Shown: positions 54,582-63,844, counted from the first letter of the stretch. The stretch: DNA of 64,000 bases from JBBECJ01 sp963763325 (GCA_963763325.1 CAVXOL010000018.1:347192-411191); one strand, 5' to 3'. Notes: generated by a model from the sequence alone, not told the origin. Made by a program: numbers and translations.

Positions 54582-57443
54582 ATGGCTCGTGCTACCGCCC
54601 GACCGCGTTCGACGGGATTTCCACTGGCGCCGGAGATGGTGCGGGCGTTGCTGCGCCGGCTGCGGGCCGAGCGTGACCTGATCGCGGTCGTCGTCGGGAT
54701 CGTGCTGGTGACGACATTTGTCTTCGCTGCGATTCCGCGCTTGTTCAACGAGATGGCCGACGACGGACTGGCCCATTCGGTGAACATTGCCAACCCGCTG
54801 CAGCGCAACCTGCAGATGACTCAGCCGGGACGGATACCGGTCGCGACGGATGGGGATGACCCGTTCGCTGGTGTCGTCCAGGAAGGCCAGGAGTTCCGTG
54901 AGGAACTGGCGCCCGCGATTCAGGAGATCATCGCGGGGAGTAACTACGTCATCGACACGCCCCGCTATCGAGTGTTCCAGACGCCGGGCGCGACCGCGTA
55001 TCCGTTCCCGCGCTACATCACGATGCGTTACCACGAGGATGTAGACGCACACCTGACGCTGATCGCAGGAGAGATGCCGGTCCCACGTGAGGACACGATG
55101 ACGGTGACCGGCGACCTGACCAACGGAGATCCGGAGGAAGCGCCGATCTTCGAAGTCGCGATCTCATCCGAGACGGCGCGTCAACTGGCGGTCACGGTTG
55201 GGCAGCAGCTGGTTATGGAGCCATTCAGCGATGACAGGCTGGTGCGCTCGGTGCCGCGCAACCAGCAGAACTATGTCGTGATGGAGATCAGCGGGCTGTT
55301 CGAGGTCAATGATGTCGAGGAAGAGTACTGGCTGAGCATCCCGACGATCGACCGTGCAGCTGAGTATGACGATGGTCAGCAGGTCCACATCTACGCGACC
55401 GGCGTGATGGCCAGCGGCGCCTACCAGCAGTATCTGCAAGAGACATCGTTCCCGTTGACGTACGCGTGGCGCTACTTCGTCAACCCGGCGGCGTTCGACG
55501 CCGGCGACCTCGACCAGCTCGCGGCCGATGTCCGGCGACTGGATGCGGAGTACGGAGCGTTCAGCAGTGCGTTCCTGGGCGAGACTGGTGTGACGACCGG
55601 GTTGTCGTCGATCTTCCGGCGCTACCTGTCGCAGCGTGAGGTGACCGAGGCAGTGCTGTCGCTGGCGTCGATCGGGTTGCTGGCGGTCGCGTTCGCCGTC
55701 ATCGGGCTGGTCGCGACGATGGTGGCCGAGCGCCGGAGGCAGATGGTTGCGCTGGTGCGTGGACGCGGCGGCTCGGTTGGGCAACTGACGGGGACACAGG
55801 TTGTCGAAGGATTACTGCTGACGGTCCCGCCGGCATTACTAGGATTGCTGGCTGCCTCTTTCATCGTTGATGGTCGCTACAGCATCTGGTCTGTCTGGGC
55901 AGTGGTGGCAATTGTCGGTGTGACGACGTTGCTGCTCGTGACCGGGGCGCTGCCGATCATCCGACGCGGGCTGGGCGCGGCTGACCGGTCCGAGGCGCCG
56001 ATTACACGCGTGTCGTTGCGGCGGATCGTGCTCGATGTGCTGGTGATCGTGCTGGCGCTGGTTGGCGTCTATCTGTTGCGGCGGCGCGGCTTGACGGGCG
56101 ATAGCTCGTCGGATGAGATCAACCAGTGGGATCCGTATCTGGCGGCGGTACCGGTTCTGTTGGGGCTGGCGACCGGATTGATCGTGCTGCGGTTATATCC
56201 GCTGCCGGTGCGCCTGTTTGGCTGGGCGGCGTCGTTGCGTCGCGATCTGGTGCCGGCGCTCGGGTTTCGGCGACTCGGGCGGCAGCCGGGAGCGGCCAAC
56301 CTGCCACTGCTGGTGATGTTGCTGGCGGTTGCGGTCGGCGTCTTCTCGTCGATCATGCTGTTCACGATTGATACGGGGCAGACCGAGTCGTCGTGGCAAC
56401 TGGTGGGGGCCGACTATCGAGTTGACGCCACCTCGACCGGCTACCTGCTCCCGGCGATCGACCTCTCCGGAGTGGATGGCGTCGAGGCGGTCGCGACGTC
56501 CTATCTGCTGCCGGACGTGAAGTTCTCGAACCGTTCGCCGGTCATCGGGTCGACCTACTTCCATGCCGTCGAGGCGGAAGAGTACGAAGCGGTCACTGAG
56601 GGCACGCCGGCACAGGCAAATTTCCCGCCGGAGTTGCTGGAAGCGCCGCAGGGAACCGATTTCGGCCAGCCGACGAACCCGATTCCGGCTGTCGTCTCGA
56701 ATACCTTCGCGAGGAATGCGCTGGCGCCGGGGGATACATTCGCGTTGACGGTCTTCGGGCGCGAGACGACGTTCGTGGTCGTTGAGAACCGGGAGCGGTT
56801 CGCGGGCATCCCGATCGGTCGGCCATTCGTCATCACCTCGATCGAATTGCTGGAGGCATCCAACCCGGATCGGGTCTTCCGCCGAACGGCCATGTTCCTG
56901 CGCGCTCCGGCAGGGGCGTTCGATGAGATGCGGGAGACGCTCTCCGAGCAGTCGTTGTCGGCGCGGCTGACCTCGCGGGATGTTGAGTACTCCGAGGTGC
57001 ATGACTCGCCGCTCATCGCGGGGGTCCAGGGTGGGTTCCGAATCGGGCTGGTGCTCGCGGGCGCATATTCGGCGCTGGCGGTGATTGTTGCGTTAACGAT
57101 CACGGCCACGGCGCGAGCGCGGGATCTGGCGTTCCTGCGTACGATGGGGCTGTCCCGCGAGCAGGCGATTGGGCTGACGGTGGTCGAGCAGTTGCCACTG
57201 GTCGTGCTGGCGCTGGTGGCCGGGACGCTGCTCGGTGTCGCTGTCGCGCGGCTGGTCGAACCGGGGGTTGACCTTCAGGCATTTACGGGCGAAGGTTTGC
57301 CGGTCGAGTTGCACTACAACTGGATCAACATCGGGCTGCTGGGGCTTGGGCTGGTGCTGACGGTGACATTGGCGATCGCGGTGACGTCGTCGCTCTCACA
57401 GCGGTCGAGTCTCGGGCAGGCGTTGCGGTTGGGGGATGATTGA
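54582..57443 (+). CDS. FtsX-type ABC transporter permease, second
   Basis: A 953-residue paralogue of the preceding gene with the same plan. An N-terminal helix (LIAVVVGIVLVTTFVFAAIP) precedes a periplasmic domain, FtsX helices around residues 360-500 (LASIGLLAVAFAVIGLVATM, QMVALVRGRGGSVGQLTGTQ), a second periplasmic domain and a C-terminal FtsX block (GAYSALAVIVALTITATARA, FLRTMGLSREQAIGLTVVEQ). The two permeases probably form a heterodimer. ATG 54582 is immediately after the upstream stop, so translation is coupled. Substrate unknown. Confidence 0.85.
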   Translation: MARATARPRSTGFPLAPEMVRALLRRLRAERDLIAVVVGIVLVTTFVFAAIPRLFNEMADDGLAHSVNIANPLQRNLQMTQPGRIPVATDGDDPFAGVVQEGQEFREELAPAIQEIIAGSNYVIDTPRYRVFQTPGATAYPFPRYITMRYHEDVDAHLTLIAGEMPVPREDTMTVTGDLTNGDPEEAPIFEVAISSETARQLAVTVGQQLVMEPFSDDRLVRSVPRNQQNYVVMEISGLFEVNDVEEEYWLSIPTIDRAAEYDDGQQVHIYATGVMASGAYQQYLQETSFPLTYAWRYFVNPAAFDAGDLDQLAADVRRLDAEYGAFSSAFLGETGVTTGLSSIFRRYLSQREVTEAVLSLASIGLLAVAFAVIGLVATMVAERRRQMVALVRGRGGSVGQLTGTQVVEGLLLTVPPALLGLLAASFIVDGRYSIWSVWAVVAIVGVTTLLLVTGALPIIRRGLGAADRSEAPITRVSLRRIVLDVLVIVLALVGVYLLRRRGLTGDSSSDEINQWDPYLAAVPVLLGLATGLIVLRLYPLPVRLFGWAASLRRDLVPALGFRRLGRQPGAANLPLLVMLLAVAVGVFSSIMLFTIDTGQTESSWQLVGADYRVDATSTGYLLPAIDLSGVDGVEAVATSYLLPDVKFSNRSPVIGSTYFHAVEAEEYEAVTEGTPAQANFPPELLEAPQGTDFGQPTNPIPAVVSNTFARNALAPGDTFALTVFGRETTFVVVENRERFAGIPIGRPFVITSIELLEASNPDRVFRRTAMFLRAPAGAFDEMRETLSEQSLSARLTSRDVEYSEVHDSPLIAGVQGGFRIGLVLAGAYSALAVIVALTITATARARDLAFLRTMGLSREQAIGLTVVEQLPLVVLALVAGTLLGVAVARLVEPGVDLQAFTGEGLPVELHYNWINIGLLGLGLVLTVTLAIAVTSSLSQRSSLGQALRLGDD

Positions 57444-57567
57444 TGGTCCTCTTCGCACGCGATGGGACTCGAATTCTTTCGCCAAACATGGAACATCGAC
57501 CGTTTCACAGATGTATTGGGTATGGTAGCAGGGGAATCCTGGAGCCGGTTTGGGCTGAGGGGGTTGG

Positions 57568-58566
57568 ATGACAGGCACGACAACGACGACGGAAACCCTC
57601 GATTTCAGAACGCTGACCGAGCAGGCGGCGCAGCGGCAGCGTCCTCAGTTTGGTGAGGGCGCGCAGATCATCTGCGACAACCTGGTCAAGATTTATAAGA
57701 TCGCTGAGCTTGAGGTCGTGGCGCTACAGGGACTCGACCTGATCGTCGAGAAGGCGGAGTTGATCGCGATTGTTGGAGCGTCGGGTTCCGGGAAGTCGAC
57801 ACTGCTGAACATTCTCGGCGGGCTGGATGTGCCGTCGGCAGGGCGGGCGCTCGTCGGCGGCTACGACCTGCTGAACATGGACCACAAGGAGCGGACGCGC
57901 TACCGGAGGCAGGTGATCGGGTTTGTCTGGCAGCAAACGGCACGGAACCTCCTGCCCTACCTGACGGCGCTGGAGAACGTCGAGATGCCGATGATCCTGG
58001 ATGGGATGCCGGGCAAGCTACGACGCGCGCGGGCGCTGGAGCTTCTGGAGCTGGTCGGGCTGGCAGAACGGGCGGGACACCGACCAGACCGGCTGTCGGG
58101 CGGCGAGCAGCAACGTGTCGCGATTGCGGTCGCTCTCGCGAATGCCCCGCAGGTGATCCTGGCCGACGAGCCGACTGGTGAGCTTGACACGGCTACTTCG
58201 ACCGAGATCTTCGGCGTGCTGCGCTCGGTGTCGCAGGACCTGGGTGTGACGGTCGTCGTCGTGACGCACGACCCGCTGGTCTCCGGGCAGGTGAACCGAA
58301 CGATTGCGATTCGCGACGGACGGACGAGTAGCGAGACGCTGCGGCGGACCGAACTGAGCGACGCCGGCGACCACGAGATTATCGCTGAAGAGTTCGCGGT
58401 CCTCGACCGGGCCGGGCGGTTGCAGCTCCCTCGTGAATACGTCGATGCACTCGAACTGGAGCGGCGCGTGCGGCTGGAGCTGGAACGCGACCACATTGGC
58501 GTCTGGCCGGACCAGCCGAGGAACGATCAGCAGCCGGCGACGGTTGGAGAGGACAGCCGACGATGA
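57568..58566 (+). CDS. ABC transporter ATP-binding protein with AbrB-like C-terminal tail
   Basis: ATPase of the LolD/MacB-type group. It has Walker A GASGSGKST (K76), VWQQTARNLLPYLTALENVE, the signature LSGGEQQRVAIAVALA, Walker B VILADEPTGELD and the switch His (VTHD). Past the usual end at about residue 250 an extra 80 residues follow. They read FAVLDRAGRLQLPREYVDAL and ELERRVRLELERDHIGVWPD, which has the strand-strand-helix-strand plan of AbrB/SpoVT proteins. It pairs with the FtsX permeases upstream (124 bp). Its stop overlaps the start of the second ATPase. Confidence 0.9.
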   Translation: MTGTTTTTETLDFRTLTEQAAQRQRPQFGEGAQIICDNLVKIYKIAELEVVALQGLDLIVEKAELIAIVGASGSGKSTLLNILGGLDVPSAGRALVGGYDLLNMDHKERTRYRRQVIGFVWQQTARNLLPYLTALENVEMPMILDGMPGKLRRARALELLELVGLAERAGHRPDRLSGGEQQRVAIAVALANAPQVILADEPTGELDTATSTEIFGVLRSVSQDLGVTVVVVTHDPLVSGQVNRTIAIRDGRTSSETLRRTELSDAGDHEIIAEEFAVLDRAGRLQLPREYVDALELERRVRLELERDHIGVWPDQPRNDQQPATVGEDSRR

Positions 58567-59414
58567 GCGATCCGCACGAACGTTTCAGGCCGCCGTCCCG
58601 CGAGGGCTCGTCGCCGTTCGTGACGCGCGATCGCGAGGATCGGCCAGTGACACGCGCCTGGGGGCGGCGCGAGCAGGAGCTTGACACACTGATCAAGCCG
58701 ATCGTCGAGACGCGGGGGGTGACGCGCGAGTACCCGATGGGAGAGACGGTCGTTCGGGCATTACGTGGGATCGATCTGCGTGTCCAGCGTGGGCAACTGG
58801 TAGCGGTCAAGGGGCGGTCCGGCTCGGGCAAGACGACGCTGCTGAACCTGATCGGCGGGTTGGACAGGCCGACGGCTGGGCATGTCTTCTTCGATAGTCG
58901 TGAGGTGTCCAGCATGGACGAATCCGACCTGATCGACCTGCGGCGCAACAAGATCGGCTTCATCTTCCAGGCATTCGGGCTGATCCCGATCCTGTCGGCG
59001 ACAGAGAACGTCGAGATTCCGCTGCGGCTGGCGAAGGTCAACGTCGCCCAGCGCGAGGAGCGGGTGCGAGTATTGCTGGAACTGGTCGGGCTTGGCGAGC
59101 GGGCGGGCCACCGGCCCCACGAGCTATCGGGCGGCGAGCAGCAGCGAGTCGCGATTGCGCGAGCGTTGGCGAACGCACCGGAACTACTACTGGCGGACGA
59201 GCCGACCGGGCAGCTTGACTCGCAGACGGGGCGGACGATCATGACGCTGATCCGGGCGCTGGTTCACAGCGAGGGCGTGACGGCGATCGTCGCGACGCAC
59301 GACCCGGTCCTGATCGACCTCGCCGACCGGCTGATCGAGTTGCGCGACGGCAGCGTTATCGCCGATAGCGCGGCGATGGCGGACGAGAGCGAACGTTACA
59401 GCGTCCACAGGTAA
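58563..59414 (+). CDS. ABC transporter ATP-binding protein
   Basis: A second ATPase of 283 residues for the same system. It has an N-terminal extension of about 45 residues, then MGETVVRALRGIDLRVQRGQ, Walker A GRSGSGKTT, IGFIFQAFGLIPILSATENV, signature LSGGEQQRVAIARALA, Walker B LLADEPTGQLD and THD. The ATG overlaps the preceding stop (ATGA). Two non-identical ATPases with two permeases suggest a heteromeric exporter of the MacB/LolCDE type. It ends the operon. Confidence 0.9.
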   Translation: MSDPHERFRPPSREGSSPFVTRDREDRPVTRAWGRREQELDTLIKPIVETRGVTREYPMGETVVRALRGIDLRVQRGQLVAVKGRSGSGKTTLLNLIGGLDRPTAGHVFFDSREVSSMDESDLIDLRRNKIGFIFQAFGLIPILSATENVEIPLRLAKVNVAQREERVRVLLELVGLGERAGHRPHELSGGEQQRVAIARALANAPELLLADEPTGQLDSQTGRTIMTLIRALVHSEGVTAIVATHDPVLIDLADRLIELRDGSVIADSAAMADESERYSVHR

Positions 59415-59524
59415 GCGATCAGGACGACAACGACGACGAGCGCGATGGCAGCGGCGCATCCGAGGGAGGCGCTGATGGTTGTGTCCTGCGTGGGTTGTTG
59501 TGCGGTTTTCGGTTCACGGCCACT

Positions 59525-59616
59525 CGCGTAGGGGCGATTGCCGCAGCGTCGCCCTGGTATCCGCTCGGACGGCCGTGAGGGGAGCAGGGCGACGCTGCGG
59601 CGATCGCCCCTACGCG
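59525..59616. repeat. 32-bp inverted repeat, MITE-like
   Basis: Left arm 59525-59556 and right arm 59585-59616 match over 32 bp with one mismatch (CGCGTAGGGGCGATTGCCGC at the outer end) around a 28-nt centre. It lies between the ABC operon and the aldolase gene, facing neither. The length and near-perfect arms suggest a transposable miniature element or a structured RNA, and not a normal terminator. Confidence 0.65.
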
Positions 59617-59644
59617 AGGGGTGTGACGCGTTGCGATTTCGAGG

Positions 59645-60739
59645 TCAGACCGGATTGGCACGGTTGAGCCACTGCTCGAAGAGGCTGCCGATCGTGTCGT
59701 CTGGGAGGTCGAGAGTGGCGTCTCCGACGGTAAGCTCCAGCTTCTGCCAGGCCGGGAGCGGGCTGTCACCGAGGCGGGAGGTCAGGAAGGTGCCGGTCTC
59801 GTTGGCGATGGCGATGGCGGCGTCAATCAGGCGGTCACGGTTGCCACGCAGGTAAACATGCAGCATGTTGGTCTGGGGCGGGTCGGGGACGACTTCGATA
59901 CCGGGGATGTCGCGGATCGTGTTGGCGATCGCGACGGCCTTCTCGTGGTAGGCGGTCATTCGGTCGAGGCGCTGGTCGAGCGCGAGCTGGGCTGAGACGA
60001 CGTAGGGATAGGCGCGGATCAACCGGCCACCGTGGCGGTGCTGCCAGAGATGGGCTTCGGCGATGAGATCGGCTGGGCCGGCCAGGGCTGCGCCGGTAAT
60101 GGCCCCGAGGGACTTGTAGAACGAGACGTAGACGCTGTCGAAGTTCGCGCAGATATCGGCGTAGTCGCGGCCGTAGAACGGCTTGCACTCCCAGAGGCGT
60201 GCGCCGTCCATGTGACTTGGGATCGACCGCGAGCGCGCCCACTCGGAGATGGCCACGAGCTCGTCCCAGGCTGGGAGTTGACCGCCGATCTCCCGTTGCG
60301 GTAGCTCAAGCAGGAGTGTGCCGATCGGCTCCGGGATGGCCTGGAGGTCGTCAAGCGTCATGACGGTGTTCGGCGAGCCGACGCGGATGCCGCGCAGGTC
60401 ATGGAGGATCTCGTAGGCGTGGTGTTCGAAGGCATCGAGGTGGTTACGCGGGTGCATCGCGACGGTCGGGATACCGGAGCGGGTGGTCCAGATGCGGAGC
60501 GCGATTTGCTGGGCCATCGTTCCGGTCGGGAGGAAGACGGCGGCTTCTTTGCCGAGCAGATCCGCAACTCGCGCTTCAAACGATTCGATGATGTCGCCTT
60601 TGCCGTAGGTGTCGGCGCGGTCGTCGTCGTTGAGCGTGGCTGCGACGTCGAGGAGCGTCTGTTTTGGAGAGCGTGGGTAATGGTGGGTCAGGAAGCGCTC
60701 ACAGCGGTCGTAAACGCGTTCGATTTCCTTCTGGTCCAT
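59645..60739 (-). CDS. Threonine-aldolase-family PLP enzyme
   Basis: A 364-residue fold-type I PLP enzyme of the beta-eliminating lyase/threonine aldolase group. Features are ALRIW, AVFLPTGTMAQQIALR, PTVAMHPRNHLDAFEHHAYE and SMDGARLWECKPFYGRDYAD-like text (HMDGARLWEC). The PLP lysine is in VYVSFYKSLGAITGAAL. ATG 60739 sits behind GGAGG at ideal spacing; a longer in-frame start gives an unsupported extension. It likely splits L-threonine or another beta-hydroxy amino acid to glycine and an aldehyde. The RCERFLTHHYPRSPKQTLLD N-terminus is longer than in GlyA-type aldolases. Confidence 0.88.
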   Translation of the reverse strand: MDQKEIERVYDRCERFLTHHYPRSPKQTLLDVAATLNDDDRADTYGKGDIIESFEARVADLLGKEAAVFLPTGTMAQQIALRIWTTRSGIPTVAMHPRNHLDAFEHHAYEILHDLRGIRVGSPNTVMTLDDLQAIPEPIGTLLLELPQREIGGQLPAWDELVAISEWARSRSIPSHMDGARLWECKPFYGRDYADICANFDSVYVSFYKSLGAITGAALAGPADLIAEAHLWQHRHGGRLIRAYPYVVSAQLALDQRLDRMTAYHEKAVAIANTIRDIPGIEVVPDPPQTNMLHVYLRGNRDRLIDAAIAIANETGTFLTSRLGDSPLPAWQKLELTVGDATLDLPDDTIGSLFEQWLNRANPV

Positions 60740-60862
60740 CTGGCCTCCGAGTAGTTCGTGCTGAACGCAGAGTGCCTGGTAGCGTAGCACGAGTTTGGCG
60801 AGGGCGCGGGGGAGCGTGCTATACTCGATTTGGTGCCGCTCCGTGTGGGTGGTTGCCAGTGC

Positions 60863-60935
60863 GCCGACGTAGCTCAGCTGGCAGAGCAGCTGTTTCGTAA
60901 ACAGCAGGTCCGGGGTTCGAATCCCCGCGTCGGCT
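60863..60935 (+). tRNA. tRNA-Thr (anticodon CGU)
   Basis: A full cloverleaf: acceptor stem GCCGACG/CGTCGGC, D arm GCTC..GAGC, anticodon stem GCTGT/ACAGC with loop TTCGTAA (anticodon CGT), a five-base variable loop and T arm CGGGG TTCGAAT CCCCG. Discriminator base T; CCA is not encoded. No intron. Confidence 0.97.
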
Positions 60936-60962
60936 CCCCCGGTTTCATGATCTAGAAGCCAA

Positions 60963-60994
60963 AACGACACCGGCCGTAACCGGCCGGTGTCGTT
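60963..60994 (+). terminator. Terminator after tRNA-Thr
   Basis: Perfect 14-bp stem (AACGACACCGGCCG / CGGCCGGTGTCGTT) with loop TAAC, followed by GTTCG, 27 bp after the tRNA. Confidence 0.7.
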
Positions 60995-61170
60995 GTTCGC
61001 GTCATCTAGGTTGCATCGAGGTTGCATTTCGATAGGTTGCACGACATCCAATAATGAGGCTGCGCAGCCGGGCCTGCTGTGCGGCATCGAAGACGCTGGC
61101 AAAGAGCCTTCCCCTCAGACATCCGTCAACCACACCTCAACAGCAACAGCCACGAAATTTACTCCCATAT

Positions 61171-61191
61171 TTTCTATCACCACTATAGAAA
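61171..61191. promoter_or_regulatory. AT-rich inverted repeat upstream of the sulfate operon
   Basis: TTTCTAT and ATAGAAA flank a 7-nt spacer, about 50 bp before the start codon of the binding protein. The surrounding region is unusually AT-rich for this window. It is a likely operator or promoter element, but no family consensus is recognised. Confidence 0.4.
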
Positions 61192-61211
61192 TAGTCGTCG
61201 ATGTCGGAATT

Positions 61212-61224
61212 AGGTGTGACACCT
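61212..61224. promoter_or_regulatory. Palindrome AGGTGT-G-ACACCT just before the start codon
   Basis: A 13-bp perfect palindrome directly upstream of the ribosome site (GAGAGG) and the ATG at 61241. Its position would let a bound repressor or an mRNA hairpin affect translation. Confidence 0.35.
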
Positions 61225-61240
61225 GAGAGGCAAAGCTACT

Positions 61241-62233
61241 ATGAGACGGAGTCTGTGGACGTGCGTCGCGCTGACGCTGCTGACCTCGGTCGTCGTTACG
61301 GCGTGCGGGACTGGCTCGTCGGCCAGCGGCTCGACGACACTCACCCTCGTCGCGTACTCCACGCCGCGAGAGGCGTACGACGAGATCATTCCTGCGTTTC
61401 AGGACACGGATGCGGGCGAGGATGTGACGTTCGAGACCTCATATGCCGCGTCAGGCGAGCAGAGCCGCGCCATCGTCGCCGGACTCGAAGCCGACGTGGC
61501 CGCCTTCTCGCTCGAGACGGACATTACCCGGCTCGTCAACGAGGGGCTGGTCGATGAGGACTGGGCCGACGACGAGTTCGCAGGGATGGTGACGACTTCC
61601 ATTGTCGTCTTCGTCGTCCGTGAGGGCAACCCCAAGAACATCCAGACCTGGGAGGATCTGATCAAGGACGGTGTCGAAGTCATCACGCCGAACCCGTTCA
61701 CGTCCGGCGGCGCGCGCTGGAACATCATGGCCGCCTATGGGTCGCAACTGGAAGTCGGCAAGACTCACGATGAGGCAGTTGAGTACCTGCGAGCGCTGAT
61801 CGCCAACACGCCCGTTCAGGACAAGAGTGCCCGCGAGGCATTACAGACCTTCGTCGGCGGCAAGGGCGATGTCATGCTCGCCTACGAGAATGAGGCGATC
61901 ACTGCCCAACAGAATGGCGAGAATGTCGAGTACGTCATCCCCGACCAAACGCTTCTGATCGAGAATCCCATCGCTGTCATCAACGAGGGCGACACGGAGG
62001 CGGCCGAGGCATTTGTCGCGTTCGCTCGCTCGGCCGAGGCGCAGGCGATCTTCGCTGAGAAAGGGTATCGACCGGTCCTGGCAAGCGAGCTTGACGCCAC
62101 GACCTACCCAGTGCCGGACGTGCTCTTCACGATCGCCGACCTCGGTGGTTGGGCGGACGTGACCGACACGTTCTTCGACACGGAAGACGGGATCATGGTC
62201 GCGAATCGAGGAAGAACGGGGCGTGCCAATTGA
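61241..62233 (+). CDS. Sulfate (thiosulfate) ABC transporter substrate-binding lipoprotein
   Basis: Type II periplasmic-binding protein of 330 residues. It has a lipoprotein signal (LWTCVALTLLTSVVVTAC, lipobox VTAC), then TLVAYSTPREAYDEIIPAF. The sulfate-binding family text is FETSYAASGEQSRAI, then ITPNPFTSGGARWNIMAAYG, and ENPIAVINEG. These match Sbp/CysP. It captures sulfate outside the membrane for CysT-CysW-CysA. Its stop TGA overlaps the TTG start of the next gene, so the operon is compact. ATG 61241 with GAGAGG upstream. Confidence 0.9.
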   Translation: MRRSLWTCVALTLLTSVVVTACGTGSSASGSTTLTLVAYSTPREAYDEIIPAFQDTDAGEDVTFETSYAASGEQSRAIVAGLEADVAAFSLETDITRLVNEGLVDEDWADDEFAGMVTTSIVVFVVREGNPKNIQTWEDLIKDGVEVITPNPFTSGGARWNIMAAYGSQLEVGKTHDEAVEYLRALIANTPVQDKSAREALQTFVGGKGDVMLAYENEAITAQQNGENVEYVIPDQTLLIENPIAVINEGDTEAAEAFVAFARSAEAQAIFAEKGYRPVLASELDATTYPVPDVLFTIADLGGWADVTDTFFDTEDGIMVANRGRTGRAN

Positions 62234-63061
62234 GTAGCGCGGCCCAAGCACGACCGATCAGTCAGCGCGCCTTTCGAAGAGGCATCAACCCGGAACTGGT
62301 CTCTCGGTCGCTCGTGATCACCTGGCTCAGCATCATCGTCCTCATCCCACTCGCCGCCGTCGTCTGGCAAGCGACCGCGGGCGGCAGTGACACCTTCTGG
62401 AACGCGATCACCAACCGGCAGGCGGTTGCCGCGATCAAGCTGACGTTTCTGCTCTCGTTGATCACGGTCGCGATCAACGCGGTGACCGGCACGCTGATCG
62501 CGTGGGTGCTGGTGCGCGACGAATTCCGGGGAAAGAGCGTCGTCGACGCAATCATCGACCTCCCGTTCGCGCTACCAACAATCATCGCCGGTTGACGCTG
62601 CTCGCGCTCTACAGCCCGAAAGGACCACTCGGAATCAACGTCGCCTACACTCGGATCGGCGTGATGATGGCGTTGCTCTTCGTGACGTTGCCGTTCGTCG
62701 TTCGATCGGTCCAGCCGGTCCTGATGGAGATGGAGCGAGAGATGGAGGAAGCGGCCTCGTCCCTGGGTGCTGGCCCGTTGACGATCTTTCGCCGGATCAT
62801 CCTGCCGGCCTGTTGCCAGCGATCCTGTCAGGCGTGTCGCTCGCCTTCGCCCGAGCGCTCGGCGAGTTTGGCGCCGTCGTCCTGATCTCGGGCAATATCC
62901 CGTTCGATACCCAGGTGGCGTCGGTCCACATCTTCAGCCAGATCGAGAGTGACAACGTCACCGGCGCAGCGGCTGTCTCGGTGGTGCTGCTCAGTCTCTC
63001 ACTGCTGATGATCCTGTCGATCAACGCGGTTCAGGCATGGGGGACGAGACATCAGCGCTAG
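62230..63061 (+). CDS. cysT: Sulfate ABC transporter permease CysT, two frameshifts
   Basis: TTG 62230 overlaps the binding-protein stop. Correcting two 1-base deletions (near 62592 and near 62810) gives a normal permease of about 277 residues: RSLVITWLSIIVLIPLAAVV, AIKLTFLLSLITVAINAVTG, FALPTIIAGLTLLALYSPKG, the EAA-loop text MEEAASSLGAGPLTIFRRII, and ALGEFGAVVLISGNIPF. It forms the membrane channel with CysW. The pattern of errors matches the next gene, so these are probably base-calling mistakes. Confidence 0.8.
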
Positions 63062-63068
63062 AATCGTG

Positions 63069-63844
63069 ATGCGCTGTATCGCGCTGACCTACCTGAGCCT
63101 GATCGTCATCTTCCCTGTCACGATTGTGCTGTGGCGCACGTTCGAGGATGGCATCGCGCCGGTCATCGAGGCGCTGACCGAGCCGCATGCGCTGACAGCG
63201 ATCTGGCTGACGGTCTTCATTGCGCTGATCGCCGTCCCGCTCAACACCGTCTTCGGCATTCTCTGCGCGCTCGTTCTCGTCCGGCAGGACTTTCGCGGCA
63301 AGGGACTGTTCAACGCGGCGATCGACCTGCCGCTGGGCGTCTCGCCGGTCGTTATCGGTCTCGCGCTGATCATCGTCTACGGCCGCAACGGTTGGTTTGG
63401 CGGCTGGCTCATCGACCATGGCATTCAGGTCATCTTCTCGACACCTGGGATGATCCATCGCAACCATCTTCGTCTCACTGCCCTTCGTCGTCCGCGAGGT
63501 GATGCCAGTCTTGCGCGAAGTCGGCACCGATCAGGAGCAGGCCGCCAACACGCTTGGGGCGGGACCGATCCAGACGTTTCGCCACATCACGCTCCCGTCG
63601 ATTCAGGCCGGCATCGGCTATGGGGTTGTCCTGACGACGGCGCGCGCGATTGGGGAGTTCGGCGCTGTCAGTATCGTGTCCGGCAAGATCGCAGGCCGAA
63701 CCGAGACGATGACGCTCTATGCTGAGGACCGCTTTCAAGCCTTCAATTGTCCAGGCTGCCTATGCGCTGACCGTCGTGATGGCATTGATCGCGTTCGCGA
63801 CGCTGATCGCGATGAATGTGCTCGAGCAGAAGCGAGGGAACTGA
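63069..63844 (+). CDS. cysW: Sulfate ABC transporter permease CysW, two frameshifts
   Basis: ATG 63069 (a GTG at 63066 is possible) opens MRCIALTYLSLIVIFPVTIV. Removing two surplus bases (near 63450 and 63748) restores LIDHGIQVIFSTPGMI, then ATIFVSLPFVVREVMPVLRE, the EAA loop QAANTLGAGPIQTFRHITLP and ALTVVMALIAFATLIAMNVL. About 257 residues, normal. The stop TGA overlaps the ATG of cysA. Pairs with CysT in the membrane. Confidence 0.8.

Noticed and set aside
59396..59540. Minus-strand hydrophobic ORF of about 45 codons ending in AIALVVVVVLIAYLWTL
   Set aside because: It has a membrane-helix look but no start codon or ribosome site; its 5' part lies in the inverted repeat and its 3' end overlaps the ABC ATPase gene. 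Too weak to call a gene.
61007..61040. Three close GGTTGCA words after the tRNA-Thr terminator as a possible attachment site
   Set aside because: No integrase gene or second copy was found in the window, and short repeats of this type are common.
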